Assembly (NCBI GenBank): GCA_964448115.1
Contig: CAYUVA010000014.1
Span: 22,751 to 86,750, forward strand
DNA length: 64,000 nt
Direction: 5' to 3'
DNA from: CAYUVA01 sp964448115 [NCBI: uncultured bacterium]
Lineage (GTDB): Bacteria > CAYUVA01
Position numbers and translations under genes: made by a program. The notes under the pieces were generated by a model. The model worked only from the letters and a program-made list of their open reading frames with translations. It was not told the DNA's origin and ran no database searches. Below, piece after piece: positions 17,905 through 25,841 of this stretch; position 1 is the first letter of the stretch; the number at the start of each line of letters is the position of its first letter.

Positions 17905-19560
17905 ATGGGCTGCGACTATATATGGAAATTCGGCGAGCATAAGGGCATCAAGTGCGCTAGAGAGCCTGTACTAGAGGATGGCAAGTGCTTCTGGCATTCA
18001 ACGGTGCCTAATAAGATATACCCGGGTGATGCGCCTCCCAAAAGCGAGCTGCAGGCTCTGGTGGATGAGGGACATAGCCTGGAGGGATTCGTGCTTGTCG
18101 ATATGGATCTGCGAAATATAAGCCTCAAAGGAGCGAACCTGCGTCGTGCGCTCTTACGAGAGGCAAGGCTTCATAAATCCAAGTTCACCGAGTGCGATTT
18201 CTACCAGGCTGATCTCAGAGGCTCGAAGCTAATCGGCGCCATGTTCAGGCACTGCGATCTCACCCTTGCCGACTTCGAGGGTGCAATTATGCAGGAAGCG
18301 GATTTTTCAGGCAGCAACCTTTACGAGGCGAATCTGCAGGATGCAGAGCTTGAGGGCGCCAAGCTGATCGATGTCAACCTTGGCGGTGCAACGCTTATAA
18401 ACGCAAACCTGTTCGGCACCGACCTGCAATACTCGAACCTTCACGATGCGATCTTCGAGAATGCCAACCTGGAATGCGCCAATCTTTCCTATGCGGATCT
18501 AAAGGGAGCTGTGCTTTTGAATATCGATTATAATCCGCTGACCTTGATCAAGGACATGCGCAACCTGGAGCTGGCACACCAGGCGCCGCCTGAATGGCTG
18601 AAGGCATTACAGAAGAAAAAGTTCGAGGAGGTGGTTAGCCCCATAAAGTTCGATAAGAGCCAGATCCCGATGGTGCAGAGATCCATCGCCAACCTGCGCA
18701 ACGATGATTTGTTCGGCGATAATAACGAATATCGTATCATAAAGAAGATCGGCAAGGGTGGTTATGCCTTTGTTTATAAGGTCGAAGACCTTACCGACGA
18801 AGAGAACCCAATAAAGGCGATCAAGATCCTGGATCCCCACCTGGGAGCTGATCAACTCACCATCAAGCGTTTCAAGCAGGAAGGACTCATCGGCAAGAAG
18901 GTCAGGAATCCGAGGATCGTGGTTACCTATGATTTCAAATACACCAACAAGTATGACACCTTCTACCTGATAATGGAGTATGTTCAGGGTACCGATCTGC
19001 GGCGAGTGATCCGCAAGTACCAGAAACAAAAGAAGTCCGTGCCTTTTAAGATGTGCCTGAGCCTGTTTTACCAGATCTGCCAGGGCTTGAAGGTCGCGCA
19101 TGCCGAAGGGATTGTGCACCGGGATCTCAAGCCGGGAAACATCCTAATACGAACCGATGGAACCGCCGTATTGACCGATTTCGGATTATCGAAGATAACC
19201 GCTACCCTGGAGACCTCAATGCACATACAGACCAAGACCGGCACCGTAATGGGCACATTCGAGTACATGTCCCCAGAGCATGTAACCAGCATGGATATCG
19301 ATGAGCGCTCCGATATATATTCACTCGGCGTGGTTATTTATGAGCTATTCACCCTGAAAATGCCTTACCAGGGGGACAATCTACTTGCTTGGGTTCATGT
19401 AATTCGGGGCAAGAACCCAGAGCCACCATCGAATATCAATCCTGATATCCCATCTTGGCTGGATAAAATGGTGCTTAAATGCATGGCAAAGAAAGTGAGT
19501 GAACGATACCAGACGGTCGATGAGATCATTGCCGATATTAAGGTAAACATTAAAAGATAA
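17905..19560 (+). CDS. Ser/Thr protein kinase with N-terminal zinc-knuckle-like and pentapeptide-repeat domains
   Basis: A 551-residue cytoplasmic protein with three parts. Residues 3-31 carry C3, C17, C28 and H31 in a small Cys/His motif that probably binds zinc. Residues about 60-215 are pentapeptide repeats (A-D/N-L-x-x, for example GANLRRALLREARL), expected to form a right-handed quadrilateral helix. Residues about 275-551 are a complete Hanks-type kinase: glycine loop GKGGYAFVYK near 282, Lys in AIKIL near 307, catalytic HRDLKPGN near 405, DFG near 425, and SPEH. A Thr-rich activation loop (TKTGTVMGT) suggests autophosphorylation. No membrane segment is present. The pentapeptide part may be the sensor or scaffold. 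Pentapeptide-kinase fusions are known in cyanobacteria, usually in the opposite order. Confidence 0.88.
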   Translation: MGCDYIWKFGEHKGIKCAREPVLEDGKCFWHSTVPNKIYPGDAPPKSELQALVDEGHSLEGFVLVDMDLRNISLKGANLRRALLREARLHKSKFTECDFYQADLRGSKLIGAMFRHCDLTLADFEGAIMQEADFSGSNLYEANLQDAELEGAKLIDVNLGGATLINANLFGTDLQYSNLHDAIFENANLECANLSYADLKGAVLLNIDYNPLTLIKDMRNLELAHQAPPEWLKALQKKKFEEVVSPIKFDKSQIPMVQRSIANLRNDDLFGDNNEYRIIKKIGKGGYAFVYKVEDLTDEENPIKAIKILDPHLGADQLTIKRFKQEGLIGKKVRNPRIVVTYDFKYTNKYDTFYLIMEYVQGTDLRRVIRKYQKQKKSVPFKMCLSLFYQICQGLKVAHAEGIVHRDLKPGNILIRTDGTAVLTDFGLSKITATLETSMHIQTKTGTVMGTFEYMSPEHVTSMDIDERSDIYSLGVVIYELFTLKMPYQGDNLLAWVHVIRGKNPEPPSNINPDIPSWLDKMVLKCMAKKVSERYQTVDEIIADIKVNIKR

Positions 19561-19584
19561 TAACAGTAGTGTTGGCTTAAACTA

Positions 19585-20571
19585 ATGGAGGCAAGGCACT
19601 ATATAAGATTAAACAATGCCAAGGTCAAGTGCACCCTCTGCCCAGTGGACTGCGAGATAAAACCCCAAAAAATGGGGATCTGCATGGGAAGGGAGAATCA
19701 AGATGGGGTCCTTGTCGCGGTCAACTATGGAAATGCCATAGCGCTTCACCTGGACCCGGTGGAGAAAAAGCCGCTTTATCACTTCTATCCGGGCAGGGAT
19801 ATACTTTCCATCGGGCAAAACGGCTGCAACCTGCAATGCCCCTTTTGCCAGAACTGGCAGATAGCAAGGGGAGATGGACGCAAGGGGAATTACATCTCGC
19901 CGGAGAAACTGGCATCGATAGCTCTCGATTACGGCTCCATCGGCGTTGCATACACCTACACGGAGCCGCTGGTCTGGTTTGAGTATGTGTTCGACTCCGC
20001 AAAGCTGATCAGGCAGCAAGGCGGTGTTACCGTCCTGGTAACTAACGGGCACCTATACGAGGAGCCATTCAGGGAGATACTAACCGTGATTGATGCGCTC
20101 AACATCGATGTCAAGGCATTCGATGAGAGCTTTTATAAACGACAATGCAAGGGTAAGATGGAGCCTGTATTGCGCAATGTCGAGATAGCTCACAAAATGG
20201 GCAAAATGGTCGAGGTAACCTACCTGGTCATCCCCACCTTGAACGACTCGGAGGATAGGATAATAGAGATGGTCGATTGGCTAAGCGGCATCTCGCCTGA
20301 CATCCCTCTCCATTTCTCGCGATACTATCCGCAATACAAGGCTTCCTACCCGCCTACCCCTCCGAGTACCCTGTTTCGCTTCCGGGAAATAGCGCTAAAC
20401 AAGCTCAACTTCGTCTATACGGGGAATATCGTCGATGTTGAGTCCTCGACCACCTACTGCCCCAAATGCCAAAGCGCTTTGATCAGGCGAAATGGCTATA
20501 CTACAAAGGTGGTTGGGCTGGAGGGGAATCGCTGTACCAACTGCCACGCACAGATACACATAGTAAATTGA
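19585..20571 (+). CDS. amrS: AmrS-type radical SAM enzyme (AmmeMemoRadiSam system)
   Basis: A 328-residue radical SAM protein related to pyruvate formate-lyase activating enzymes. The [4Fe-4S] ligands are in GCNLQCPFCQNW (Cx3Cx2C) near residue 90. An upstream Cys group (CTLCPVDC, GICMGR) is typical of the AmmeMemoRadiSam family. The C-terminus has a Cys4 zinc-ribbon-like pair (YCPKC and RCTNC). The radical reaction of this family is not securely known to me. Its usual partners AmrA and AmrB are not in this window. No strong ribosome site precedes the ATG. It overlaps the next gene at the stop codon. Confidence 0.85.
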   Translation: MEARHYIRLNNAKVKCTLCPVDCEIKPQKMGICMGRENQDGVLVAVNYGNAIALHLDPVEKKPLYHFYPGRDILSIGQNGCNLQCPFCQNWQIARGDGRKGNYISPEKLASIALDYGSIGVAYTYTEPLVWFEYVFDSAKLIRQQGGVTVLVTNGHLYEEPFREILTVIDALNIDVKAFDESFYKRQCKGKMEPVLRNVEIAHKMGKMVEVTYLVIPTLNDSEDRIIEMVDWLSGISPDIPLHFSRYYPQYKASYPPTPPSTLFRFREIALNKLNFVYTGNIVDVESSTTYCPKCQSALIRRNGYTTKVVGLEGNRCTNCHAQIHIVN

Positions 20572-21497
20572 AAGCGCTAATCCATATCGATGTCGATGGC
20601 AGTTGGGTGATCAAGAGACACCTTGGATATCCCGTTGAATCAGGTGATGACAACGATATCCTGATCCAGGATGGATTGCCTAAGATATTGGAGATTTTAT
20701 ATAAGACGGAGACCCTGGCTACATTCTTTGTAATAGGAAGCGACCTTGAGTCTTCGAGCAGGCGCAAGCTGTTACAGGAAACAGTCTCCGCCGGACACCA
20801 GGTAGGCAACCACAGCTATCAGCATCAAGAAGGCTTTTATTACCTGAGTCCTGGGCAGAAAAAGGCTGATATTATCGCCTGCCATCAGGCTATAAAACAG
20901 CACCTCGAGGTGGAGCCGATCATCTTCCGGGCACCTAACTTCGAGCTGGATTATGAAACGCTTGCGATATTAAACGAGCTTGGCTACAGGTACGATTCGA
21001 GCATCCTTCCCTCCGCTGCCATTCTTCCCTTGAAGCTATTTCATTATCTTCGATGTAAAAGCCAAACTCGCAGCATGTACCTTGGTGAGCTGGGCAATGC
21101 CCTGGCTGCGCGATATCCCTACCACCCAGGCAAAGCCTGCATAAGAGGTAACAGCGAGGAATATCTCGATATCATCGAGCTTCCGGTCGCTGTATCCCCT
21201 TGTTTCAGGCTTCCGGTCCACCTGTCATATCTAAGGTTGTATTATCGCCTTGGACTGTGGCGAAGGATGCTGCTTAGCGCGCTAAGGTGGTACAAGAAAA
21301 AGGGTTATCCCTTTGTTTTTCTTGTACATTTATCCGATCTGGCGACCAGGAATCGAGAACCGCAGATCTCCAGTGAACCGGGCAATAGCCTGGATGACCG
21401 AGAACGCCAGTCGTTATTCAAAGATTCGCTTGACCTTATTAGACAATACTTCGAGATCGTTCCAACCAGCATTATCGGCAGCTACATGAACCTATGA
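20568..21497 (+). CDS. Polysaccharide deacetylase family protein
   Basis: A 310-residue NodB-homology protein starting at TTG 20568, which overlaps the preceding stop as TTGA and implies translational coupling. A longer in-frame start 102 bases upstream would overlap the radical SAM gene heavily and was not chosen. NodB motifs are present: acidic motif HIDVDGS, the metal site GNHSYQH (H-S-x-x-H), FRAPNF for the Arg-Pro motif, and the late VFLVHLSD His. Such enzymes remove acetyl groups from N-acetyl sugars of surface polysaccharides or lipid-linked oligosaccharides. No signal peptide is evident, so action on a cytoplasmic or lipid-linked glycan is likely. The glycosyltransferase 7 bases downstream fits that context. 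Confidence 0.8.
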   Translation: MKALIHIDVDGSWVIKRHLGYPVESGDDNDILIQDGLPKILEILYKTETLATFFVIGSDLESSSRRKLLQETVSAGHQVGNHSYQHQEGFYYLSPGQKKADIIACHQAIKQHLEVEPIIFRAPNFELDYETLAILNELGYRYDSSILPSAAILPLKLFHYLRCKSQTRSMYLGELGNALAARYPYHPGKACIRGNSEEYLDIIELPVAVSPCFRLPVHLSYLRLYYRLGLWRRMLLSALRWYKKKGYPFVFLVHLSDLATRNREPQISSEPGNSLDDRERQSLFKDSLDLIRQYFEIVPTSIIGSYMNL

Positions 21498-21504
21498 TCA
21501 CCAG

Positions 21505-22740
21505 ATGATAACCAGAGAAAGGCACAGTCCGGCGATCGCTGGTATTATTGCTCTAGCCATGGTAATACGCATAGCATTCCTCGTAATATCAGGGAGCCTT
21601 GATGCACCATTATTCAACGCGGATGCCTCCGATTACCACCGGTGGGGTATTGATATCAGCAACGGCGAGAGGGTCAATTTCTGGCATCGACCGCCCGGTT
21701 ATCCTTTTTATATTGCCTTCGTTTATAGGATCTTTGGGGCTGCACCGGCTCATGTCCGCATATCGCAAGCAATGCTTGCCGGGGTATGCGTGCTTTTGAT
21801 CCATTTAATTGCGGTCAAGATAGGCAATCGTGGGATCGCACTGTTATCCAGCCTGCTGTTTGCTATCTATCCCCAGTCGATCATTTACAGTGGTCGTTTG
21901 CTTGGAGAAACCCTGTTTACAACTACTTTGCTTATCTCCGTGTGGCTTTGGCTCTATTTTTGGGTGAACAAGGGATTTATGAGCGGGTTCTTATGCGGTC
22001 TATGCTTCGGCATGGCTTACCTGGTCAAGCCCTTTGCAGTGGTTGTTCTTGCTTCATTGTGTCTCGGAGAAATCATCTTTGGCAGTAAGAGGCTGACTAC
22101 AATCAAGGGCATGATTTCGGTTGTCGTGGCTTTTTTGATGCTCGTGGCAGCCTGGACGGCTCGGAACATAATATACTTTGACAGCCCTGCACTGTTGTCC
22201 ACCTCATCACCTTTGGGAGGTCTGGAGCTGTACAGGTGCAATAATCCATCATTTGACGGCTATTATACCAGTATAGAGCCGCTCGGTGATAAAGGGCTAT
22301 CCCCGCTCCAGTCTGAGCTTCGATATTATAAGCTTGTCTTCGATTATTACATGAGCAAGCCGGGTGCGCTGGCTAAGAACATCATGCTCAAGCTGGGGGG
22401 ATTTTTTTACCCCTTTGAGCCGCGCTTCGACCCTATTTACGCCACGGTACTGGTTATTTCATTGCTTGGGATGCTGCTAGTCATAAGGGACGAGAGATAC
22501 AGGCAGATCTTTTTTATTATTGCAGCCTTTTTGGCCATTACCATCGTTTATTATGGTTTAGCTCGCTTTCGGCTGCCGGTTATGCCATATTTCATAATGC
22601 TTTGCTCCACGGCGATCTACCGTCTCGGCGTTCGCTATTGGTTCAGGGCTTTCGCAGGCTTGATCGCTTTTTTCAACCTGATGCTTTTTCTATTTTCCGA
22701 CCATGCAAAAAAGATCCTCCAAACCATACTCGGCAATTAA
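21505..22740 (+). CDS. Membrane glycosyltransferase, GT39/PMT_2-like
   Basis: A 411-residue polytopic protein with about nine membrane spans. The first loop has NADASDYHRWG (about residues 39-49), which places an Asp where GT-C enzymes bind the metal-sugar phosphate, followed by HRPPGYPFYIAFVYRIFG. This pattern marks glycosyltransferases that use polyprenyl-phosphate sugars on the periplasmic side. It is the third gene of the radical SAM-deacetylase-glycosyltransferase unit. The upstream gap is 7 bases, so it is probably co-transcribed and may finish a glycan whose sugar is first deacetylated. It is shorter than the 4286 homologue and lacks the long soluble tail. Confidence 0.8.
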   Translation: MITRERHSPAIAGIIALAMVIRIAFLVISGSLDAPLFNADASDYHRWGIDISNGERVNFWHRPPGYPFYIAFVYRIFGAAPAHVRISQAMLAGVCVLLIHLIAVKIGNRGIALLSSLLFAIYPQSIIYSGRLLGETLFTTTLLISVWLWLYFWVNKGFMSGFLCGLCFGMAYLVKPFAVVVLASLCLGEIIFGSKRLTTIKGMISVVVAFLMLVAAWTARNIIYFDSPALLSTSSPLGGLELYRCNNPSFDGYYTSIEPLGDKGLSPLQSELRYYKLVFDYYMSKPGALAKNIMLKLGGFFYPFEPRFDPIYATVLVISLLGMLLVIRDERYRQIFFIIAAFLAITIVYYGLARFRLPVMPYFIMLCSTAIYRLGVRYWFRAFAGLIAFFNLMLFLFSDHAKKILQTILGN

Positions 22741-22898
22741 CGATAGGCAACTGGCAACGCTAGTAACCATTGATATCTACATACACAACTGCTATACATG
22801 CGATGTGAACCAGGCTATGGTGCAGATCCTGATGCGAAACATCGCTGATATGTTGCATCTTCAACATCAATCCCAATAAATAAAAGGAGAACATTGCA

Positions 22899-23720
22899 AT
22901 GAAGAAAGCATCGGTTGTGCATGTTGCAATCTATGCCTTGATTGTTTGCCTTTTTGCCGTGGTCGTAGCGCAAGAGCAAAAGCTGATCACTTGCGCGATG
23001 TGCTCTAAGCCATGCGATGTTAATAGCATGGTGCAAGTCAGGCTTAAAGACGCCGATCCCATGAACACCTGCTCCATTCGCTGCGCCGTGATGCTGGCTG
23101 GGAAGCTCAAGGCTGATGGTAAAAACCTCGAAGGTCTGGTTGCCCGCGACTTTGATAGCAAAGAAAAGTTCGATGCCTCCGAGGGGTATTACTTCGAGCC
23201 TGCCGATGGCAAACCAAACCAGGTGATAGCCTTCAAGGACAAGAAAAAAGCAAAGGCATGGGCAGCTACACATAAGGGCGAGCTTCTCTCCTTCCAGGAG
23301 ATCCAAAGATCATGTTCTCCACAGGCGCTGGGACCTGGTAAAAGACATGGAGAGCAGCACGGAAAGCAGATAAAGCAAGCCCATGGCTGCGGGACGGTGC
23401 AGAAAGACGGCTTTGAGATGCTATTTGTTTTCCATCGCACAATGTGTACCATGCACCATGCTTTGCTGGAGAAGAAGATGGATACCTTCAAGGCTGAACT
23501 TGGGGAACTGCACAAGAAAGCCCACAACATGGCTGTGTCCGATGCGCCTAGATCATTGGATGATAAGGGAAAAGAAAAGTTCATCCAGATGGCAAAGGAG
23601 CTTGAAAAAAAGATAGTTACCCTGAAAAGCAACCTGGATGACAAGAGCTACGAGCAAATAGAACAAGACTTCTACCAGGTGCATAAACAGTATCGTGCCA
23701 TGGTTGCAGAGTTTAAATAA
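22899..23720 (+). CDS. Exported NosL-like protein with C-terminal helical Cys/His/Met domain
   Basis: A 273-residue protein with a signal peptide (to about residue 25) and AAAAGGAG ahead of the ATG. Residues about 27-145 look like NosL, the copper-binding accessory protein: TCAMCSKPC and NTCSIRCAVMLAG supply Cx2Cx3C and Cx3C groups, and AFKDKKKAKAWAATHKGELLSFQEI is the usual NosL tail. Residues about 175-273 form a charged helical bundle starting HRTMCTMHHALLEKKMD, rich in Cys, Met and His, possibly a second metal site. No CxxCH haem motif is present. The role is inferred to be copper handling or redox sensing in the envelope. No nitrous-oxide reductase gene is in the window. Confidence 0.7.
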   Translation: MKKASVVHVAIYALIVCLFAVVVAQEQKLITCAMCSKPCDVNSMVQVRLKDADPMNTCSIRCAVMLAGKLKADGKNLEGLVARDFDSKEKFDASEGYYFEPADGKPNQVIAFKDKKKAKAWAATHKGELLSFQEIQRSCSPQALGPGKRHGEQHGKQIKQAHGCGTVQKDGFEMLFVFHRTMCTMHHALLEKKMDTFKAELGELHKKAHNMAVSDAPRSLDDKGKEKFIQMAKELEKKIVTLKSNLDDKSYEQIEQDFYQVHKQYRAMVAEFK

Positions 23721-23750
23721 ATCGGCGAAAGAGCGCCTGGTAAATCATCC

Positions 23751-24010
23751 TTAACCAGGGCTGGCATTCGGAGAGGAAGCATTTAACAAGACTATTCCCA
23801 GTAACACAACTACTATTCCGATTACCTGGGTAAGATTATACGGCTCTGCAAATTGGATATTTACTACCATGCCGGTCAACCACACGATGAACCTTCCCCT
23901 GCAGCGCCATATTTCATCAGCGCCATTGCAGTCCAGTAGGGATAGTATGCGAGGATGCCTGGAATGATGCTCATCTGATGGGGAATATTGGTGAAGCGAT
24001 GAAGTATGCT
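23751..24010 (-). pseudogene. Remnant of a small DMT/EamA-type transporter
   Basis: Two frames on the minus strand give transporter-like pieces. One reads IPGILAYYPYWTAMALMKYGAAG; the other reads FIVWLTGMVVNIQF followed by AEPYNLTQVIGIVVVLLG, a typical last helix of drug/metabolite transporters. A frameshift near 23900 separates them, and the upstream helices are missing. It lies immediately after the 24020 gene on the same strand. The assignment rests on the C-terminal helix pattern and is tentative. Confidence 0.4.
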
Positions 24011-24019
24011 CTGGCAATC

Positions 24020-24781
24020 TTAATCAATTTTAGCTACATCAGAATAAAGCGCTTTATTGATGACATCCTTGTATATCTCCTGGTAGGCAGGTTGGGGCAA
24101 TTTTCTGGACAGCTTCACATCGGTCAGCTTGTTGACGAGCCATTCCCACAGCCTCGGCTTGCTCGAAGCACTCGCAAGATAGCTATTTATCGCCATCAGG
24201 GTCTTTATCGCGCGCTTTTTAGTCATCCCATCGAAGATATCCTCAGGATTCAATAGCCTAATATCACCGCCGGGTTTCTCCAAGTCCAAAAATAGGTCGT
24301 AGATGCGGTTTAGCAATGGATTGCTTCTCACCTTAAAGTTATTTAGCTTTTGCTTGATCCCGCCTAATATAATCCTCTCTTTTTTTTGAAGGTATATAAC
24401 TCTAAGGAAGGTTAGCAGGGCAATGGTATCAAAGAATATATCATCGAAGAAGAAGGTCGCCATATTAAGCAGCATCACTACCGGGGTGATGATGCACAGG
24501 CTTTTTATCACACTCCTGCCCAGGTTGTTGAATCTCTGGCGTTCCTCAAGTTTTCCTATGAATTGTTCCTTGATGTGCTCGGTTATCTTATCCTTTACAG
24601 CATCATAGACCTCGAAGGTGATCTCGCCAGCCATCCCCTTTTGAAGCAGCTCCTTCTCGTCATAGATGCTGATCACGCAGTAATCGCTGGGATTACCGGA
24701 AAATGGCACCACATAGACCGTATCCTCAAGTACCGTATTGACCGGTTCTTTCTCGAAGCTAATTTCCTTGAACTCAACCAT
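24020..24781 (-). CDS. Hypothetical membrane protein
   Basis: A 253-residue protein of unknown family. The N-terminal 80 residues are soluble and beta-rich (VYVVPFSGNPSDYCVISIYD). Two close hydrophobic stretches (about residues 95-135: SLCIITPVVMLLNMATFFF and DTIALLTFLRVIYL) form a membrane hairpin, and a basic helical C-terminal domain of 110 residues follows. The frame also opens 36 bases upstream at a TTG, but the ATG at 24781 gives a more natural N-terminus (MVEFKEISF). Neither has a recognisable ribosome site. Neighbours give no functional clue. Confidence 0.6.
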   Translation of the reverse strand: MVEFKEISFEKEPVNTVLEDTVYVVPFSGNPSDYCVISIYDEKELLQKGMAGEITFEVYDAVKDKITEHIKEQFIGKLEERQRFNNLGRSVIKSLCIITPVVMLLNMATFFFDDIFFDTIALLTFLRVIYLQKKERIILGGIKQKLNNFKVRSNPLLNRIYDLFLDLEKPGGDIRLLNPEDIFDGMTKKRAIKTLMAINSYLASASSKPRLWEWLVNKLTDVKLSRKLPQPAYQEIYKDVINKALYSDVAKID

Positions 24782-25019
24782 GTTTATTAATTTATACTTT
24801 ATAGAGAGTGAATACAAGATTTTTTCAATGTTTTATTATTACTTGTTTTCTTTGCCACTTCGCAACTTTTTATCCTGCCAGACAACGGCAAGGCGATTGG
24901 CGAGTCAGACTCCGCATTCACTAGGCTTGATGCCCGGTCTGATGAATCGGTAATCAGGAGATATCATTTCAGGCTCTGTCTATTCAACGACTAAGATTGT
25001 TTTTACAATACAGCAAACT

Positions 25020-25364
25020 TCATCGATGCTCTTTGATTATTACCTTGAGTTGTTCAATCAATTTAGGGAGATCACTATTTATAATTTTCCATAAAATATC
25101 AAGATCAATCGCGTCATAGCCATGTATTAATTTATTTCTAAATCCTATAATCTGGCGCCAAGGCACATTAGGATACATTGTACGGAATTCGTATGGAACT
25201 CTTGAAGCAGCCTCACCTATAACTTCCATTATCCTAACCAGCGCTAGGTTCAATACTCTATTGGAGTCTAGATCTGAACGAGAAAGATTTGAAGCAAGTT
25301 TAAAGCCTTCTTTTGCATAATCAAGCATGTGATGAATATAAATTATTGGATTATGCCGTGTCAT
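25020..25364 (-). CDS. hepT: HepT-like ribonuclease toxin
   Basis: A 114-residue HEPN-domain protein. The RNase motif R-x4-H-x-Y is intact as R76, H81 and Y83 in RNKLIHGYD, the site where MntA partners add AMP to the Tyr in characterised HepT/MntA systems. It is all-helical and short, as in the family. It overlaps the upstream mntA gene by 14 bases on the same strand, antitoxin first. HepT cleaves RNA in the cytoplasm when it is not modified. Confidence 0.88.
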   Translation of the reverse strand: MTRHNPIIYIHHMLDYAKEGFKLASNLSRSDLDSNRVLNLALVRIMEVIGEAASRVPYEFRTMYPNVPWRQIIGFRNKLIHGYDAIDLDILWKIINSDLPKLIEQLKVIIKEHR

Positions 25365-25662
25365 AGATCACCTTTGCTTCATTTAATATTTCTTTCTTAA
25401 AATATGGACTCAAAAAACCAGGGGTATTTAGATCTACTTTTCTGCCTAGAAGTTCAGATAATTCATCTTGAATATCGAAAAAATCCAGACCCGGAATATG
25501 CTCCGGCTCGAATTCAACTAGAACATCAATATCACTATGCGAGCCAAAATCATCTCTTATTACTGATCCGAACAAGGACAACTTTCTGATGTGATGCTTC
25601 TGACAAAACTTGGCGATCTTATCTTGAGAAATATTAACCTTTGATCCATCATCCAAAACCAT
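25351..25662 (-). CDS. mntA: MntA-type minimal nucleotidyltransferase antitoxin
   Basis: A 103-residue minimal nucleotidyltransferase. The GSx10DxD signature is exact: G32-S33, then D44 and D46 in GSVIRDDFGSHSDIDVLVEF. In studied pairs the enzyme AMPylates the HepT Tyr to silence the toxin. The gene precedes and overlaps hepT, which ensures coupled expression. It lies about 180 bases upstream of, and divergent from, ileS. Confidence 0.88.
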   Translation of the reverse strand: MVLDDGSKVNISQDKIAKFCQKHHIRKLSLFGSVIRDDFGSHSDIDVLVEFEPEHIPGLDFFDIQDELSELLGRKVDLNTPGFLSPYFKKEILNEAKVIYDTA

Positions 25663-25841
25663 GCCTGTAACCTATATTATTTATTTTATCGTATCAGAAT
25701 CATTTTTCAAGAAATCAACATATTTCTTTGTGATATACTCTTTCCATGATTATCAAGTAGTGCTAATATAAAATGTTAATTTTGGCTGGTGCAACCAACC
25801 TTATGCCCAAGGGCACAATGAAATACAAGGAGTGAAACTAG

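Noticed and set aside
24818-25019. A 50-codon plus-strand frame with a hydrophobic start and a plausible protein-like tail
   Set aside because: It has no ATG, GTG or TTG start in the open stretch and no upstream ribosome site.
25663-25841. A possible T-box leader before ileS
   Set aside because: The leader is only about 180 bases, lacks a recognisable T-box sequence and shows no terminator-antiterminator pair.
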